Source: Bugula neritina
Taxonomy: Eukaryota; Bryozoa; Gymnolaemata; Cheilostomatida; Bugulidae
Direction of reading: 5' to 3'
Assembly: GCA_964035545.1 (NCBI GenBank)
Contig: OZ037767.1
Span: 19,415,628-19,479,627 of the forward strand
DNA length: 64,000 bases
The position numbers and the translations under genes were made by a program. Below, in pieces: positions 14,485 to 28,564 of the stretch. Every line of letters starts with the position of its first letter. Within the stretch, counting starts at the first letter, position 1. The notes below the pieces were generated by a model that was given only the letters and a program-made list of their open reading frames with translations, did not search any database and had not been told where the DNA came from.

Positions 14485-14598
14485 TAGCTGGCATTAGGCT
14501 GTCAATCATTCTCAAAGATTCAGTCAGACGGATAGTAACTAGTCAACTAAAGACCGGAGCTCATTTCACTGGTTGTAGTAACTACAATAGCTAGTAGC

Positions 14599-15587
14599 AT
14601 GGAGATTAGAGGCCTGATATTGTTTGCTTTGTCAGCAATCTTCTATGTAGAAGCCACCTCGGTAAGTTTCAACAGGTAGATTATAGAAATATTCAAGCTT
14701 GTCACTATAACAATAAAAAGATTTTCATCTCTCAACTTGAATTTGAATAGTTTTTATTTCTTTTTCAGGATCCAGTAGTGGCTACCCTGAAGTTAGATAT
14801 AGAGAAGTTAACTCCTTTATTTCTCTCACAGGTTAGTTACAATACTCTTTGATGTTAGCTTAGGAAATCCTTTGGTTTAAAACTTTGAAAGTGCAAAAAG
14901 TTAAGATCTTGTTAAACATAGCAGCTCTCTTAAAATCAATGTGCCATAGAAGGCTGCTATCAAAACAAAATCATAAGTTGAGGAAAAGTTTTAATTTGCA
15001 GAGTTATATAATTACTTTTCAATATATAGCTTTTAGAGAACTCAACCACCTTAGAAGTGGAGATTCGAGTCAGTGACTTTCAATTAAAGAATAATGACAG
15101 CCAAGTTGCATCAACAACTAGTCCTTTGGTTGACCTCACGACACCGAAACCAGCAGCCGCAGCACCTGCAGGACCTCCAGCCCCTTCACCACGGCCACAG
15201 CCTCCACCAGCCGTGAGCAAATCTCTTATATCAGCACCAACAAATATAACCAACCAATGTGAGTATGCAGTGTATAGCTTTACATGCATCTGAGAAAATG
15301 TTAGATTTTTAATGATTTAACGCTGTTCTAATAAAGTAGCAAATAATCAAAAACTTGTTAAAATTTTAAGAAGTACTTAGATTTTCATATTTATAGCTTA
15401 CAATTTGACTTTTGCACAGATAGTGTGTACAAGTATTTATATTAAAATATAAGTGTTTTCGAAATCATTGCAATAGTTTACATATTTTCCTTTAGCAAAC
15501 TCATTTGTTGGAAATCCACCAATTGGAAGGCGAAGACGCAGTCTAAAGAGCAACAAGAAGTTAAAAAATTTCTTTGCCGGTAACTAG
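14599..15587 (+). CDS. Putative amidated-peptide precursor (NPPIG family)
   Basis: The product is 148 aa with exons 14599-14661, 14769-14831, 15030-15258 and 15496-15587; phases are 0, 0 and 1, as in the 9490 gene. Exon 1 is a signal peptide (about residues 1-18). Exon 2 is DPVVATLKLDI followed by L-T-P-L-F-L-S-Q. Exon 3 carries N-S-T-T-L-E-V-E-I-R-V-S-D-F and then a Pro/Ala-rich linker (residues 69-101). Exon 4 encodes S-N-S-F-V-G-N-P-P-I-G immediately followed by four arginines: a Gly amide donor plus a polybasic cleavage site, as in neuropeptide or hormone precursors. A Lys-rich tail follows. AATAAA is at 15894-15899. Secretion and amidation are inferences from sequence; a RiPP-like or defence peptide is also possible. 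Confidence 0.85.
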
Positions 15588-16986
15588 AGCTGCTGATGAA
15601 TGAACTGTGCCAATTAAATTAAAATGCTTTATAGAATAGTCTAGTCAAACAATCAAGTCGCAGTGAATATATTATAGTCTTATTTATTTCAATCAGCAAT
15701 ATAAACAATTCAGTGTAGTTTAGATTACTGGTGCACATATTTTGGCTTATCTATTGTTTTACTATGTAAACAAATATTTATTTATATAGTTTTCTAGTAC
15801 ATAGTTTCTTGCTATTTCTATGTTAGCCAAGCATTTTAAGCATACAATTTTATGTCTTAGTATGTGATTTATTTATTGACCGCAGATTTTGTGAATAAAG
15901 TATTACAATTACCACTAGAAATAACTTGTGAATAAATATACCAGCACAGCCCATGCATAAACACCGTATATTGTGCTCAAAGTTATATTATCTTTATTTG
16001 AAAAAAGCATTCTTTCGGTACATAATATATTATATAATTCCCTCCTTATTCATGATATGTGTGACTACTTTGTGACGCTAGTTTGAATAAGTTTATGCTT
16101 ATGAAGTGGCCTTGATCATTGCAGAGTTCAATAGGTCAATCTGTCTATAAAAGATGTAGTATGTGGCTATAATCTATTGCACCATTAGAAGTAAGCTGTT
16201 TATAATAAATGTGAACACACAAACTGCAACCACATGTAACTCAAAGAGCGAATAACATTCCATTTTTAAAAGGCAAGTATTGCAGGTTCTTTAAGCAGTG
16301 CTACAGTTCTAGTAGAACTTATTATCACAAAAGTTGTCTACTTTAAAGTGACCGGTTGTGTTTCAAAAACAAATACCAGATCAAAAACAGTTAATAAAAA
16401 GTCAATTAGCCAAGCATCTGACTTTCACTGCTTTTCCAAGCTTCTCATTATGTGAAAATGAAAAATCCATTTGATGTTTGGAAACAGCTGAACCGAATAA
16501 AACTCCAGCCATAAGTTCATGCAAACCGCAACCACAAATTCATTCATTTGAAGTAATAGATTTACAGTGTTTAGCAGTAGGCTATTTGTTTTGTATAAAG
16601 TGGTGTGCAGGTAAACAGTGGCTGTGTAAAGTGTTTCAAGTTACCTGCTCGATCTCTTCTCAGCATGTTAAAGGGCTGGATTAGTGGTTATGGGAGAAGT
16701 AAAACCTTTATTTGGATATGCAGGGAGCTTCTTTATTATAAAATTCTTTCACCAATGAAAATTACATTTATTTTTCTAGTCTTCTTCACACAGCTTATTT
16801 CTCATAAACTCATATAAAGCAAATTATTTCAACCCCCATAAACTGCCATGACACATTAACAAATCGTCCACACAGCTAAATAAAGTATTATTTAAATATC
16901 AGGGTATTCTATAATATAGTTTAAAATGCAAACATGTTTATTATTGTTCGTATATAATTATTTCTTATACGTGCATCTTTCTACCA

Positions 16987-16988
<2 letters not shown>
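15588..16988. other. 3' flank and intergenic sequence
   Basis: The AATAAA at 15894 is the likely poly(A) signal of the 14599 gene. The open frames at 16478-16817 show no signal peptide or matching splice sites and I do not call them. Confidence 0.5.

Positions 16989-17055
<67 letters not shown>
16989..17055. repeat. (TA)n array
   Basis: Pure TA dinucleotide run of about 67 bp. Confidence 0.9.
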
Positions 17056-17058
<3 letters not shown>

Positions 17059-17225
17059 CATATATAATAATGCAACATCTCTATATAACTATGTCATTAG
17101 AAAATGCATATCTATATTATTTACATCATTTCATTGCCATTGCCATTAAGTAGAATTGCTACATCATTTACAAAGTTCCAAGTTTAAAAGATATTGTCAG
17201 AAACACATTGTTCTTCTGCACTCAG

Positions 17226-17578
17226 GTATATGTGAGAGGTAGGTGAAAGGTAGGTGGGAGGTAGGTGAAAGGTAGGTGGGAGGTAGGTGGGAGGTAGGTG
17301 GGAGGTAGGTGGGAGGTAGGTGGGAGGTAGGTGGGAGGTAGGTGGGAGGTAGGTGGGAGGTAGGTGGGAGGTAGGTGGGAGGTAGGTGCGGGAGGTAGGT
17401 GGGAGGTAGGTGGGAGGTAGGTTGGAGGGAGGTGAGATGTAGGTGGGAGGTAGGTGAAAGGTAGGTGGGAGGGAGGTGAGAGGTAGGTGAGAGGTAGGTG
17501 AAAGGTAGGTGGGAGGGAGGTGAGATGTAGGTGAGAGGTAGGTGAAAGGTAGGTGGGAGGGAGGTGGGAGGTAGGTGA
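17226..17578. repeat. 11-bp GT-rich minisatellite, about 32 copies
   Basis: The unit is GTAGGTGGGAG with variants GTGAAAG, GTGAGAG, GGAGGGAG and GATGTAG. Eleven is not a multiple of 3, so the repeat cycles through three frames with a 33-bp higher period. This gives the 150-codon minus-strand frame of PPTYLPPTSHL units, which has no intron or signal context and is not taken as a gene. The strand bias (G-rich on plus) could allow quadruplexes. Confidence 0.9.
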
Positions 17579-17714
17579 AAGTTATCTTTTTATTACAAGC
17601 AATGTGAAAAGTTGCTAATTTAAGTAAAAACTCCATCTAACTAATATACTTGAAAACGCTAATTTCCTAAAAAGTATAGCATATGGGGCATATTATATCC
17701 TATAAAAACCCTGC

Positions 17715-17905
17715 AAGTTTATAGTCGCTATACCTTGATGGAATGGGTTTTTTAAAGCGAACTAAGGACTTATTCATATGAGGCACAGAAGCAATTATGA
17801 CTGGATGCTTTTCCTAACATCACCAATGACCTCTACTGAGGTTCAAACCCATGACCCTGTGTTTATTAAGTCAGGCTTTAACCTCAAGACCACGGCTGCT
17901 TTTAG
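17715..17905 (-). mobile_element. tRNA-derived SINE (family 2)
   Basis: It follows the 12185 copy in order: GATGGAATGGGTTTTT, GCAATTATGACTG, CACCAATGACCT, then the reverse of box B (GGTTCAAACCCATGAC) and the reverse of the head (ACCTCAAGACCACGGCTG). It abuts a (TA)n run at 17918-17988 that marks the left edge of the segmental duplication. Confidence 0.7.
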
Positions 17906-17912
17906 CATATAC

Positions 17913-17917
<5 letters not shown>

Positions 17918-17988
<71 letters not shown>
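17918..17988. repeat. (TA)n array at the left edge of the duplication
   Basis: A TA run of about 70 bp. The sequence after it (AGCACATAACATACATAAGC) reappears at 25487 after another TA array, so homology of the two large copies starts here. Confidence 0.85.
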
Positions 17989-17990
<2 letters not shown>

Positions 17991-20004
17991 CACATAACAT
18001 ACATAAGCACCTGCTTATAAACATACTAACTAATAAGGTTAATGCTGGTAATTATTTACCAGCCTAAAACAACATAAAACTGACACACGATTATGATATC
18101 ATATTAGTTATATTTTAAACAATGAGGAAAGTATTTTGGAAAATTAAACTGCATTTCAACTTGATTGAGTCATCTTTTAGCTAGCATGGTAACAGAAGCA
18201 TATACAACATGGCACCAAGTAGTGTGATGAAAGACTTTCGCATAACTTGAATCTGTTCCAATTCAAACTAAATTATAAATACATGGTATTCCCCAGTATT
18301 CTAGTGCTTTAAATTATTACCCAATGTAATCCTCTCAACATGGTACTATATATGAAGCTAGTAATGAAACCTCCACCACACATTGCCTCAAGTTTAATTG
18401 CTTTCATATTTGCATTGAACTCCCAATCTTATACTTTTTTCTCAAGGAATAAATTTAATCACTGCATTCCATACTTTTGTGAGTAGATTTTTTATTTGAC
18501 GCAAGGATCAGTTGGAGTAAAATCACCATCATAACAGTTTATGCAAATTGTAACACAGATTCAATGCATGGGAACACAGTGAATGTATACTATACAATAC
18601 AGGGGTTGAAAGCGCAAGTTAAATGAGAATACAAGACACATGCCACTTCAAAAGAAACAGAATATTGTAAGGCAAGCAACCTGCATGCAAACACACAAAG
18701 TCAAAGTGCAGACAACTGATTAAGTTACCATGAAGTTCATGATGCTAGCTAGTTTCAAGCTATAACGGTATATCCATATAGACTTAGTAAATTTACTGGT
18801 TTATTCAACAATATGCAATAAAAACATTTGGCAAGTGTCTAGCTGCAATGATAAAGCTATTGGAATTATAATACTTTTAGCTACGAGAAAAATATTTTTG
18901 AAATCAGAAAATTGCAAACTTATCTACTTATTTTGTTGAAATATACTATAAGTTATCGTGCTAGGCAGTTATTCTAAGGCATTAACTCCAATATATTTCA
19001 CCCGTTTTACAATAGTTATGAATATGTCCACACAGCTGTAGATGTAGATGCAGTAGTGTGCACTCTCTCAGTCTAAATAATATGCAAAAGTCAAAGCAGA
19101 CTGGATGGTAAAATTAAGGCACAGTGCGCAACTTCAACCAATTTTATTCTATAGATTTTTACATTTGAGTCTCTGTGTTTCAATCTTCAGACTTTATATT
19201 CTTTATTTTTAAATTTTTGAAGAATCTTTTTGGGGGAACTGTGACTGCCCTACATTGCAGTACAAAGTGCAATATTGTGTTACTCTTAGTTGTTACTAAA
19301 CCCTAGTATGATATACAAATACACACAACTTCCTGATTGGCATTCTTCACACATAATAACTAAACTGCAAACTTTCTTGTGAAGTTATAAAAATACTGCT
19401 AAAAATAGAATTTCTATAACAAGTTGAACTTTGTCACAAAATGAAGGAAATAGTTCTCGCATTAAAGATTATCATTGCCATATCTCACATAACAAAGTTA
19501 TATGCAAACATTTCGTCTGGTTGTGTAAATCTGAACTGGTTTTATCAAGGAATGCAATATAATTAAACATAATTAATAATCATGATGCAACATATCCTGA
19601 TAATTCACACAAACTGTGAAATGATTGCTGGTTTATGATCCAATGTGTGTTGACACACTATATATAGGCTAAAAATAGACTCCCTGATTGTGATCAAAGG
19701 CAAACATTTCCTAATATTTCTCTCATTTGTCATTATATAAAAATTATTATTTAAACATTATTTTCTCCCAATATTTAATTAAAAAATCACTTAGTTTGAC
19801 AAGTTTTCTTTTACATTGCTTTGTTCAAATGCAAAGACTAAATAAGAAACTGTTTTTAATAGATAGTAATCGTATTTTTAAATGGTTTATGTAACTATTT
19901 TAGCAATGAAATTTTAGAGATGAAACACTGGTCACACTGCCTTAAAATTCTCAGAGTTAGATTGAGGTTAACAAATTATTAGTCTTATTTGAATGCCTAA
20001 AAAC

Positions 20005-20118
20005 TCACTTAAGTTCATAGTCATTATCCATGTGAGAACCCCTGATGGAAAGGGTTTTTGTTAATCGGGTTAAGAACTTACTCAGATGTGACACAGGAGC
20101 AATTATATGACTGAAGAA
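20005..20118 (-). mobile_element. Truncated SINE (family 2)
   Basis: The body and tail match the other family-2 copies (GATGGAAAGGGTTTTTGTTAATCGGG, GGAGCAATTATATGACTGAA), but the sequence leaves the family before the tRNA-like head. The equivalent position in the other duplicate (27882-28065) still has the head. Confidence 0.6.
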
Positions 20119-21599
20119 TGTTTATATATCTTCTATTGGATATTCACTCATTCATAGAATGCACATTGTATACATCCTTTATAACCATAATTGAGTGACA
20201 CAACTGTAATCTCAATTTAATTGTTGACATCTTGATGCAGTAATACCAAGGATCTACAATCTACAATTATTTTTAAGTAATAAGTGTTTCAACTTTTGAG
20301 TTTGCCAATTGATTTATAGTTTTTAAAAGAAGGTCAATTCTATACAGTAATTGCTTGAGAAACAGCATAGCAACAGCTAAATAAAACATTGTAAATCCTA
20401 TTGTTCAACTAACTGTAGATTGTAGCTGGTATATATACGTGTAGCTGGTTTCTGTAATATTATTGAATTGCCTTTAAATAACATGCTTGACGTCTAAAGG
20501 CATATATACTCTCCATTTAATGTTGGCTTTTATTCATTACCTAATTTCTAGCTGTGATTCAAGGAATTGCATTTCCATTTTGTTAAATGTGGTGAAAAAG
20601 CAACTCCCTATCTAAACTTGTTTATATTGAAAAGGAAGTGTTTTCCAAATTTAAGCTATCTATATATATGTTTTGTGTATTTAAAAATGTCATTTTAGCA
20701 CAAATAAAACAAAGAAAACTAAAAAATTAAAGTGTGAGGGTTTCTATTGCAAATAGGTTTTAGAAAAACTTGCCTATCCTTGTGTTTCTTTTACTTACAT
20801 TTTTTTGTTGAAACTGATTATAATTGTCAAATGTTAATTTTGAAAAGACATAATATAATGTTCCAAGTTATAATTCCAGTTCTAAAGATAGTTGAATAAA
20901 TAATAAATGTATGTGCATGTGGCATCAATCAAATGTTGAATTTGACTATGGAACATTGTCAGGTGATGAAAATTACCTGTATAATTATTTAAGTAAGAAA
21001 TAAACAATAACAATAGAAGACCAAACTGTTATAGATCTAATTGAGCATTAAAATTTGAGTGTATGAGAGCAAATTATAAACGTACAGTAACTTTTTATAT
21101 ACCTATGAAGAATGGTGGTTAGATATTTATTATGTGCCTAAAATATTCAATGATGAGTTGAGTCTAATCATTGGACATGCTACATATATATATATAATCT
21201 ATCATATATAGTTTAGAAAGTATAAGAGTAAAATTCATTGTATCTATGTATAGAGAAATAATATTATCTAGACGTTGCATGGTGAGCATGTAATAATTTA
21301 AGTAATATAAGTAAATTTTGACCAGCTATTTTTTAATCCATATCAAGGAACTAATACAGTATCAATCGCTATATTAGTTTATTTACATAAAAGCGTGACG
21401 CTATGAATTCCTGTAATTCAATTCACCGATCATAAAGAGTAGAAAAAGTTTATAAGAGTATGACATTCCACGCCTTTTGCACTTTTGTTATTTCAAAAGC
21501 TTCCTGGTTACAACTTCATACAAAAAGCTGAGTCAGGCACTTGGAATCATATTTTCAAAAGCAAGCTATAACGTACAGTAGGCTATATAGGTAGCAGCA

Positions 21600-21607
21600 T
21601 ATATAAA
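21600..21607 (+). promoter_or_regulatory. TATA box of the 21667 gene
   Basis: TATATAAA lies 67 bases before the start codon, leaving a leader of about 35 nt. The duplicate gene has TATAAA at 29236-29241 at the matching place. Confidence 0.5.
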
Positions 21608-21666
21608 CTATTAGGCTTGATTGCGGTTTACGGCATATGATCTTATATTTAGTCTCAAGTTTCAAA

Positions 21667-22731
21667 ATGAATGTTAAATGGCTGTTATGCTTCATCTTTT
21701 TTTCTTTCTGCTATGCAAATTTGAAAAATGTAAGTTTTTGACTTTTGATTAATTTATATTTTAGAACTTCAATTTTGTTATAATGTAAGCAAATTTAGAA
21801 TATCATACACGGTATTAGTATATTTTTGTATTGTTTGACATCATGCTTGCTAATAGTATAGAAGTCTACTGTAACCTATAGACAAATTACTGTGTATAGC
21901 CTACTATAGATACTTTATCGCATAGGTATATTACTGTATATAGGTATATTACTGTTATATATAGGTATATTACTGCATAGGCATATTACTGTATAGGTAT
22001 ATATTACTGTACGTATAAGCATATGCTACTGCATGTACAAGCATATTACTGTGTAGGCATTAGTAATATATTTATAATAAAATGAACTCTTTTAGGTTTC
22101 TAAACAACCAAGGTTCCTAGCAACTAGAATCAAAGCAAGTAATGCAAAGCAGGGAGGAGCTGTGAAAGTACCATCTCCCCAGAAGCACAAGTTAGAGAAA
22201 CAACAAACTGAGTCAAAGAGAGTAGCAAACACTGCAACTAAACTACCTGATTCAAAAGAATCTGTTTCTCAACAACGTGGTCCTCATTCAAAACTGCAAA
22301 GCAGGAATTTCAACAACAAAAATAGTAAGTATTTTCATGTTACTCATATAATTACCGATATACCCTATATAACTTTATTTAAAAACTATTTACAAATGAT
22401 GGTTTTGTTGAAAAAATATCTGTTCAGGTTGTGCAAATACTAATTTTTTTTATAGATCTACTTATAATGTTAAGAGGTTTTAGATTACTTAAAAAAAACT
22501 AATAAATAATAAACAAATTATTTTAATAATTTTACTTATAATGTTTACTCATACTCTGCAAAAATATATTTGGTTATAATTATAATGAAAATTTTAAAAT
22601 TGTGTAATTATGACATGTATTATAATCCAGGTGCTGCATGATTGGTATAAAAATGTGGTAAAATTAAAAATATGATTTTTATTGTAGATTCAACAGCGAA
22701 GTCATTTGTTGGCAATCCACCAATTGGATGA
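21667..22731 (+). CDS. Putative amidated-peptide precursor, three-exon form
   Basis: The product is 111 aa with exons 21667-21729, 22096-22324 and 22688-22731; phases are 0 and 1. Exon 1 (63 nt, like the four-exon members) is a hydrophobic signal peptide, about residues 1-17. The DPVVATL exon is missing. Exon 2 has the same 229 nt as exon 3 of the 14599 gene and begins V-S-K-Q-P-R-F-L-A-T-R-I-K-A-S, a diverged form of the conserved block, then becomes hydrophilic, rich in Lys, Gln and Ser, with a KR pair. The last exon encodes S-T-A-K-S-F-V-G-N-P-P-I-G and stops right after the Gly, so the protein C-terminus itself could be amidated without cleavage. Intron 1 has TATTACTGTATAGG-like tandem repeats. 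AATAAA is at 22806-22811. It is duplicated at 29301-30385. Confidence 0.8.
21930..22060. repeat. Degenerate tandem repeat in intron 1
   Basis: Repeats near ATAGGTATATTACTGTAT of about 16-22 bp. The matching intron of the duplicate (about 29555-29715) has a different number and order of units, so the array changed after duplication. Confidence 0.7.
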
Positions 22732-24551
22732 GAAGTAAAGATGGTCATGTCAGAAATTAAGGACGTGTAACATGATATTATTTTCTTGTTTTTTTGATGC
22801 TGAAAAATAAACTGTAACAATAACGTTGGTAATCACCAAAAACATGTAGTATATCATTTATATTCACTTCATTGCACCAAATTTTTAGTTAAATTTAATA
22901 ATTATGCCACCTCAAGATTATTATTTTACAAATTTTACCTATTTTAATAATTAAAAAATTCAATTTGTGCAGCTAACAAATTATTGTGTTTGTAGACGTG
23001 ATTGAAATTATACAATTATAGTAAATAATAAATAGTTAAATATTATTAAGCATAAAAGCACAATACCAGAAACTTGACTGGCTTTAAATTTGCTTTTCAA
23101 AGTAAAAAAAAAACAAAAATAAACTAACTATATGATAAAATTTTTCGCATAACAAGGAACCATTACAGAAATGTATGTTATTGGATGTCCTAAATGTGTC
23201 AGCACCGATGCTGGTTGCTGATGCACAGATGCAGGATAAAACTCAACTTTTTGCTTAATGCTAAGAGTCTATATATTTCATAAAATATCTTAACAATTGT
23301 TTGGGCAATATGTACAGTCTAAGTTGTCTGTATTTTTTAACAAGGGGAAAACTAGAACAGCAAATGATCACAGCCAACTTTCCTCTTTCATTTCCTGAGC
23401 TGTACTAATTCATAAAACAACAAAAAGCTACTAGTAAAAAGCTATTGCAAAGGCTTCTACAAAAAGCTTTCATCAAACAATATTTTACTACAAGCTGGAA
23501 AAAAAGCTCCTGTAGAACCAACACTCTAGACTATCTAACCAAATTGAGAATTACGACTCTGGTTGAACATGCAGCATGATAACATATAGCATAGCAGTAT
23601 TCTAGTAAGATGTTATTGTGTCACTACATTGGAGATACGCTTGAGGTTTGCTTAGGGTTTTGTCGTGTTGAACTGAATTAGCATTTAACTATATAGAGCT
23701 TCCTGTGTATTTAGTTCAACCTGGTGACTTGAACATATTCAAGTTTTAAAAAGAAAGCATTTTAAAAGCCTATATATCTAAAATATTTATACATACTGCA
23801 TGGTATTTAAAGAGAATTGAGTTGCGACAGTATGCAAAGTGTTTACTCTGGGAGTCATGATGTACCGGTGTAGGAGGGAGAGAACAAAAGCTTTTATGCA
23901 CAGCACAGCTGCAAATAAAAAACAACTAAACAACTAAATGCGTATTTACTATATTATAACAATTCAATGCATTCATTACATTGAGGAAGTACCTTAGACA
24001 TTGAAAGCATACCCTACAAATTTTTGCTGCATCAAACTATTTAAATCCTGGGAGTATTCAAAAATACAAACAATTTGCACAATAGCCCATTGACTAGTGT
24101 CAAAAATAACTTGTTGTTTACTTAAAATTGAACAATCAACATGTTTCAGACAAATTCCTTTCTAAATTAACAGCCACTGCATAAAGACTAGTTCCTCATA
24201 AAATATCCTTAACTTCAGAATGAAAAAGGAGAATTATTGTCTCCAGTTTAATTTATAACTAATGCTCAACAAAGCGAATAAAAACACAGGTGTTGAGGAA
24301 AATCTGATGCAGTAAAAGATAGAGTTGCATGAAAAAAATACTTGAAAGGTTTGTTTCTATTAAAAGATTAACTTATTTATTAATTTGTTGCATGCCATTC
24401 TTTGCAGGTATGAATGCAAAACTCTATTATTCTTAAAAAAAATGATAAAGTAACATCGACAATAATTATAGTTCTTGATTTATGATAATTGATGTGCAAT
24501 ACAAACATTTTACAATCTACATAATATATCATCTTAATTTCTTGTACTTAA

Positions 24552-25361
<810 letters not shown>

Positions 25362-25384
25362 ATATATATATATGTGTATATATA

Positions 25385-25462
<78 letters not shown>
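25362..25462. repeat. (TA)n array before copy 2
   Basis: A TA run with GTGTAT interruptions at its start. The unique sequence of duplication copy 2 follows. Confidence 0.9.
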
Positions 25463-25466
<4 letters not shown>

Positions 25467-26221
25467 TGTGTTGTATGATATATTATAGCACATAACATAC
25501 ATAAGCACCTGCTTATAAACATACTAAGCAGTAAGGTTGCTGGTAATTATTTACCAGCCTAAAACAACATAAAATTGACACCTGATTATGATATCATATT
25601 AGTTATATTTTAAACAATGAGGAAAGTATTTTGGAAAATTAAACTGCATTTCAACTTAATTGAGTCATATTTTAGCTAGCATGGTAACAGAAGCATATAC
25701 AACATGGCACCAAGTAGTGTGATGAAAGACTTTCGCATAACTTGAATCTGTTCCAATTCAAACTAAATTATAAATACATGGTATTCCCTAGTACTCTAGT
25801 GCTTGGAATTATTACCCAATGTAATCCTCTCAACATGGTACTATATATGAAGCTAGTAATGAAACCTCCACCACACATTGCCTCAAGTTTAAATGCTTTC
25901 ATATTTGCATTGAACTCCCAATCTTATACTTTTTTCTCAAGGAATAAATTTAATCGCTGCATTCCATACTTTTGTGAGTAGATTTTTTATTTGACGCAAG
26001 GATCAATTGGAATAAAACCACAATCATAACAGTTTATGCAAAACGCAACACAGGTTCAATGCATGGGAACACAGTGAATGTATACTATACAATACAGGGG
26101 TTGAAAGCGCAGGTTAAATGAGAATACAACAAGACACATGCCACTTTAAAAGAAACAGAATATTGTAAGGCAAGCAACCTGCATGCGAACACACAAAGTC
26201 AAAGTGCAGACAACTGATTTA

Positions 26222-26565
26222 GCCTAGGGCCACACGGTGCGTATTTTCGCATGCGAAAATTGAAATCACAAGTAGCAAAGGTGTCCACTGTGCGCGTTGA
26301 GAAAACGTTCGCACTTGCGTTGAAAATGCTGAGCGACAAGTGCGAATCGTCTCTGTCATCGTCACCTAATTGGCTGGTAGCTATTCAGCGAGCCCAATTT
26401 CTTTAATTTAGTGCTACATTCCAGTAAATTACGTTTTATTGAAAGCGAGTGCGATTTAAAAATGAAAGCTTTATTTATCACGCATCACTGACGCTACAGT
26501 GGACACCTTTGCTACTTGTGATTTCAATTTTCGCATGCGAAAATACGCACCATGTGGCTCTAGGC
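26222..26565. mobile_element. MITE family A, 344 bp, with its empty site in copy 1
   Basis: The terminal inverted repeats are about 70 bp and near perfect. The outer end is GCCTAGGGCCACACGGTGCG and the arms include TTTTCGCATGCGAAAATTGA and CACAAGTAGCAAAGGTGTCC. No coding capacity. The paralogous position in duplication copy 1 (18720/18721) reads CAACTGATTAAGTTACC without it. A second copy of the same length is at 38196-38539. Confidence 0.92.
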
Positions 26566-27881
26566 TAAGTTACCATGAAGTTCATGATGCCAGCTAGTTT
26601 CAAGCTATAACCGTATATCTATATATAGACTTAGTAAATTTACTAGTTCATTCAACAATATGAAATAAAAACATTTGGCAAGTGTCTAGCTGCAATGATA
26701 AAGCTACTGCAATTATAATACTTCTAGCTACAAAAAAAATATTTTTTTGAAATCAGAAAATTGCAAACTTATCTGCTTATTTTGTTGAAATATACTTTAA
26801 GTTATTGTGCTAGGCAGTTATTCTAAGGCATTAACTCCAATATTTTATTTCACCTGTTTTACAATAGTTATGAATATGTCCACACAGCTGTAGATGTAGA
26901 TGCAGTAGTGTGCACTCTCGCAGTCTAAATAATATACAAAAGTCAAGGCAGACTGGATGGTAAAGTTAAGGCACAGTGCGCAAGTTCAACCAATTTTATT
27001 CTATATATTTTTACATTTGAGTCTCTGTGTTTCAATCTTCAGACTTTATATTCTTTATTTTTAAATTTTTGAAGAATCTTTTTGGGGGAGCTAGCTGTGA
27101 CTGCCCTATATTGCAGTACAAAGTGCAATATTGTGTTACTCTTAGTTGTTGCTAAGATATTTAAAAGTACCACTAAATCTTAGTATGATATACAAATACA
27201 CACAACTTCCTGATTGCTGGCATTCTTCACACATAATAACTAAACTGCAAACTTTCTTGTGAAGTTATAAAAAAACTGCTAAAAATAGAATTTCTATAAC
27301 AAGTTGAACTTTGTCACAAAATGAAGGAAATAGTTCTCGCATTAAAGATCATCATTGCCATATCTCACATAACAAAGTTATATGCAAACATTTCGTCTGG
27401 TTGTGTAAATCTGAACTGGTTTTATCAAGGAATGCAATATAATTTAACTTAATTAATAATCATGATGCAACATATCCTGATAATCCACACAAACTGTGAA
27501 ATGATTGCTGGTTTATGATCCAATGTGTGTTGACACACTATATATAGGCTAAAAATAGACTCCCTGATTGTGATCAAAGGCAAACATTTCCTAATATTTC
27601 TCTCATTTGTCATTATATAAAAATTATTATTTAAACATTATTTTCCCCCAATATTTAATTAAAAAACCACTTAGTTTGACATGTTTCCTTTTACATTGCT
27701 TTGTTTGAATGCAAAGACTAAACAAGAAACTGTTTTTAGTAGATAGTAATTGTATTTTTAAATGGTTTATGTAACTATTTTAGCAATGGAATTTTAGAGA
27801 TGAAACACTGGTCACACTGCCTTAAAATTCTCAGAGTTAGATTGTGATTAAAAAATTATTAGTCTTGTTTAAATGCCTAAA

Positions 27882-28065
27882 AACTCACTTAAGTTCATAG
27901 TCATTATCCATGTGAGAACCCCCGATGGAAAGGGTTTTTATTAATCGGGTTAAGAACTTACTCAGATGTGACACAGGAGCAATTATATGACTGAATGCTC
28001 TTCCATACCTCACCAATGGCCTTTACAGGAGTTCGAACCCATGACTCCGTGCTTGCTTAGTCATA
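27882..28065 (-). mobile_element. tRNA-derived SINE (family 2)
   Basis: Full-order copy on the minus strand with tail, body (GGAGCAATTATATGACTGAATG), CACCAATGGCCT and the reversed box B (GAGTTCGAACCCATGACTCC). The head continues to about 28065. Confidence 0.7.
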
Positions 28066-28499
28066 TCATTGCATAATCTTTCTCTAATGGTTTAATTGGT
28101 TTCAATATCTAATTTCAATGAAATCATAACCTTTGATCTGTCGCCATACCAACATGATTGACTGGTAGCTAGCTGTTACACACTTTTCATTAAGTTAGAC
28201 CTATAATATCATCTAATTGCTAGAGTTGGTGGAGATTTAGACTTATGTCTGATTATATGAGTATATTTGGATTGATTAAATGCTTTAGTACCTCTCTGTA
28301 GTGAAAAGAAAGTCATTTTATATGTCTTTTAAAGTCTAGTGATATTTAAAATGCAATACATTTTTTCTAGTAGAAAATGGGCCAGCAATCTGGCATATTA
28401 AGTAATTAAAACCAGCAGATTCTGGGAAGCAATATAATGTATGGCAAACAAAGAGATATATTTCTCTGCAAGACTCAGAGTTAACTTGAGTTATGAAGT

Positions 28500-28506
<7 letters not shown>

Positions 28507-28559
<53 letters not shown>
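28507..28559. repeat. (TA)n array
   Basis: A TA run of about 50 bp at the point where the two duplicated copies become alignable again. Confidence 0.85.

Positions 28560-28564
<5 letters not shown>

Noticed and set aside
15080-15289. Minus-strand Gly/Ala-rich frame
   Set aside because: Antisense shadow of exon 3 of the 14599 gene.
17184-17636. A 150-codon minus-strand frame rich in PPTYLPPTSHL
   Set aside because: It is produced by the 11-bp minisatellite, with no signal peptide, splice sites or non-repeat core.
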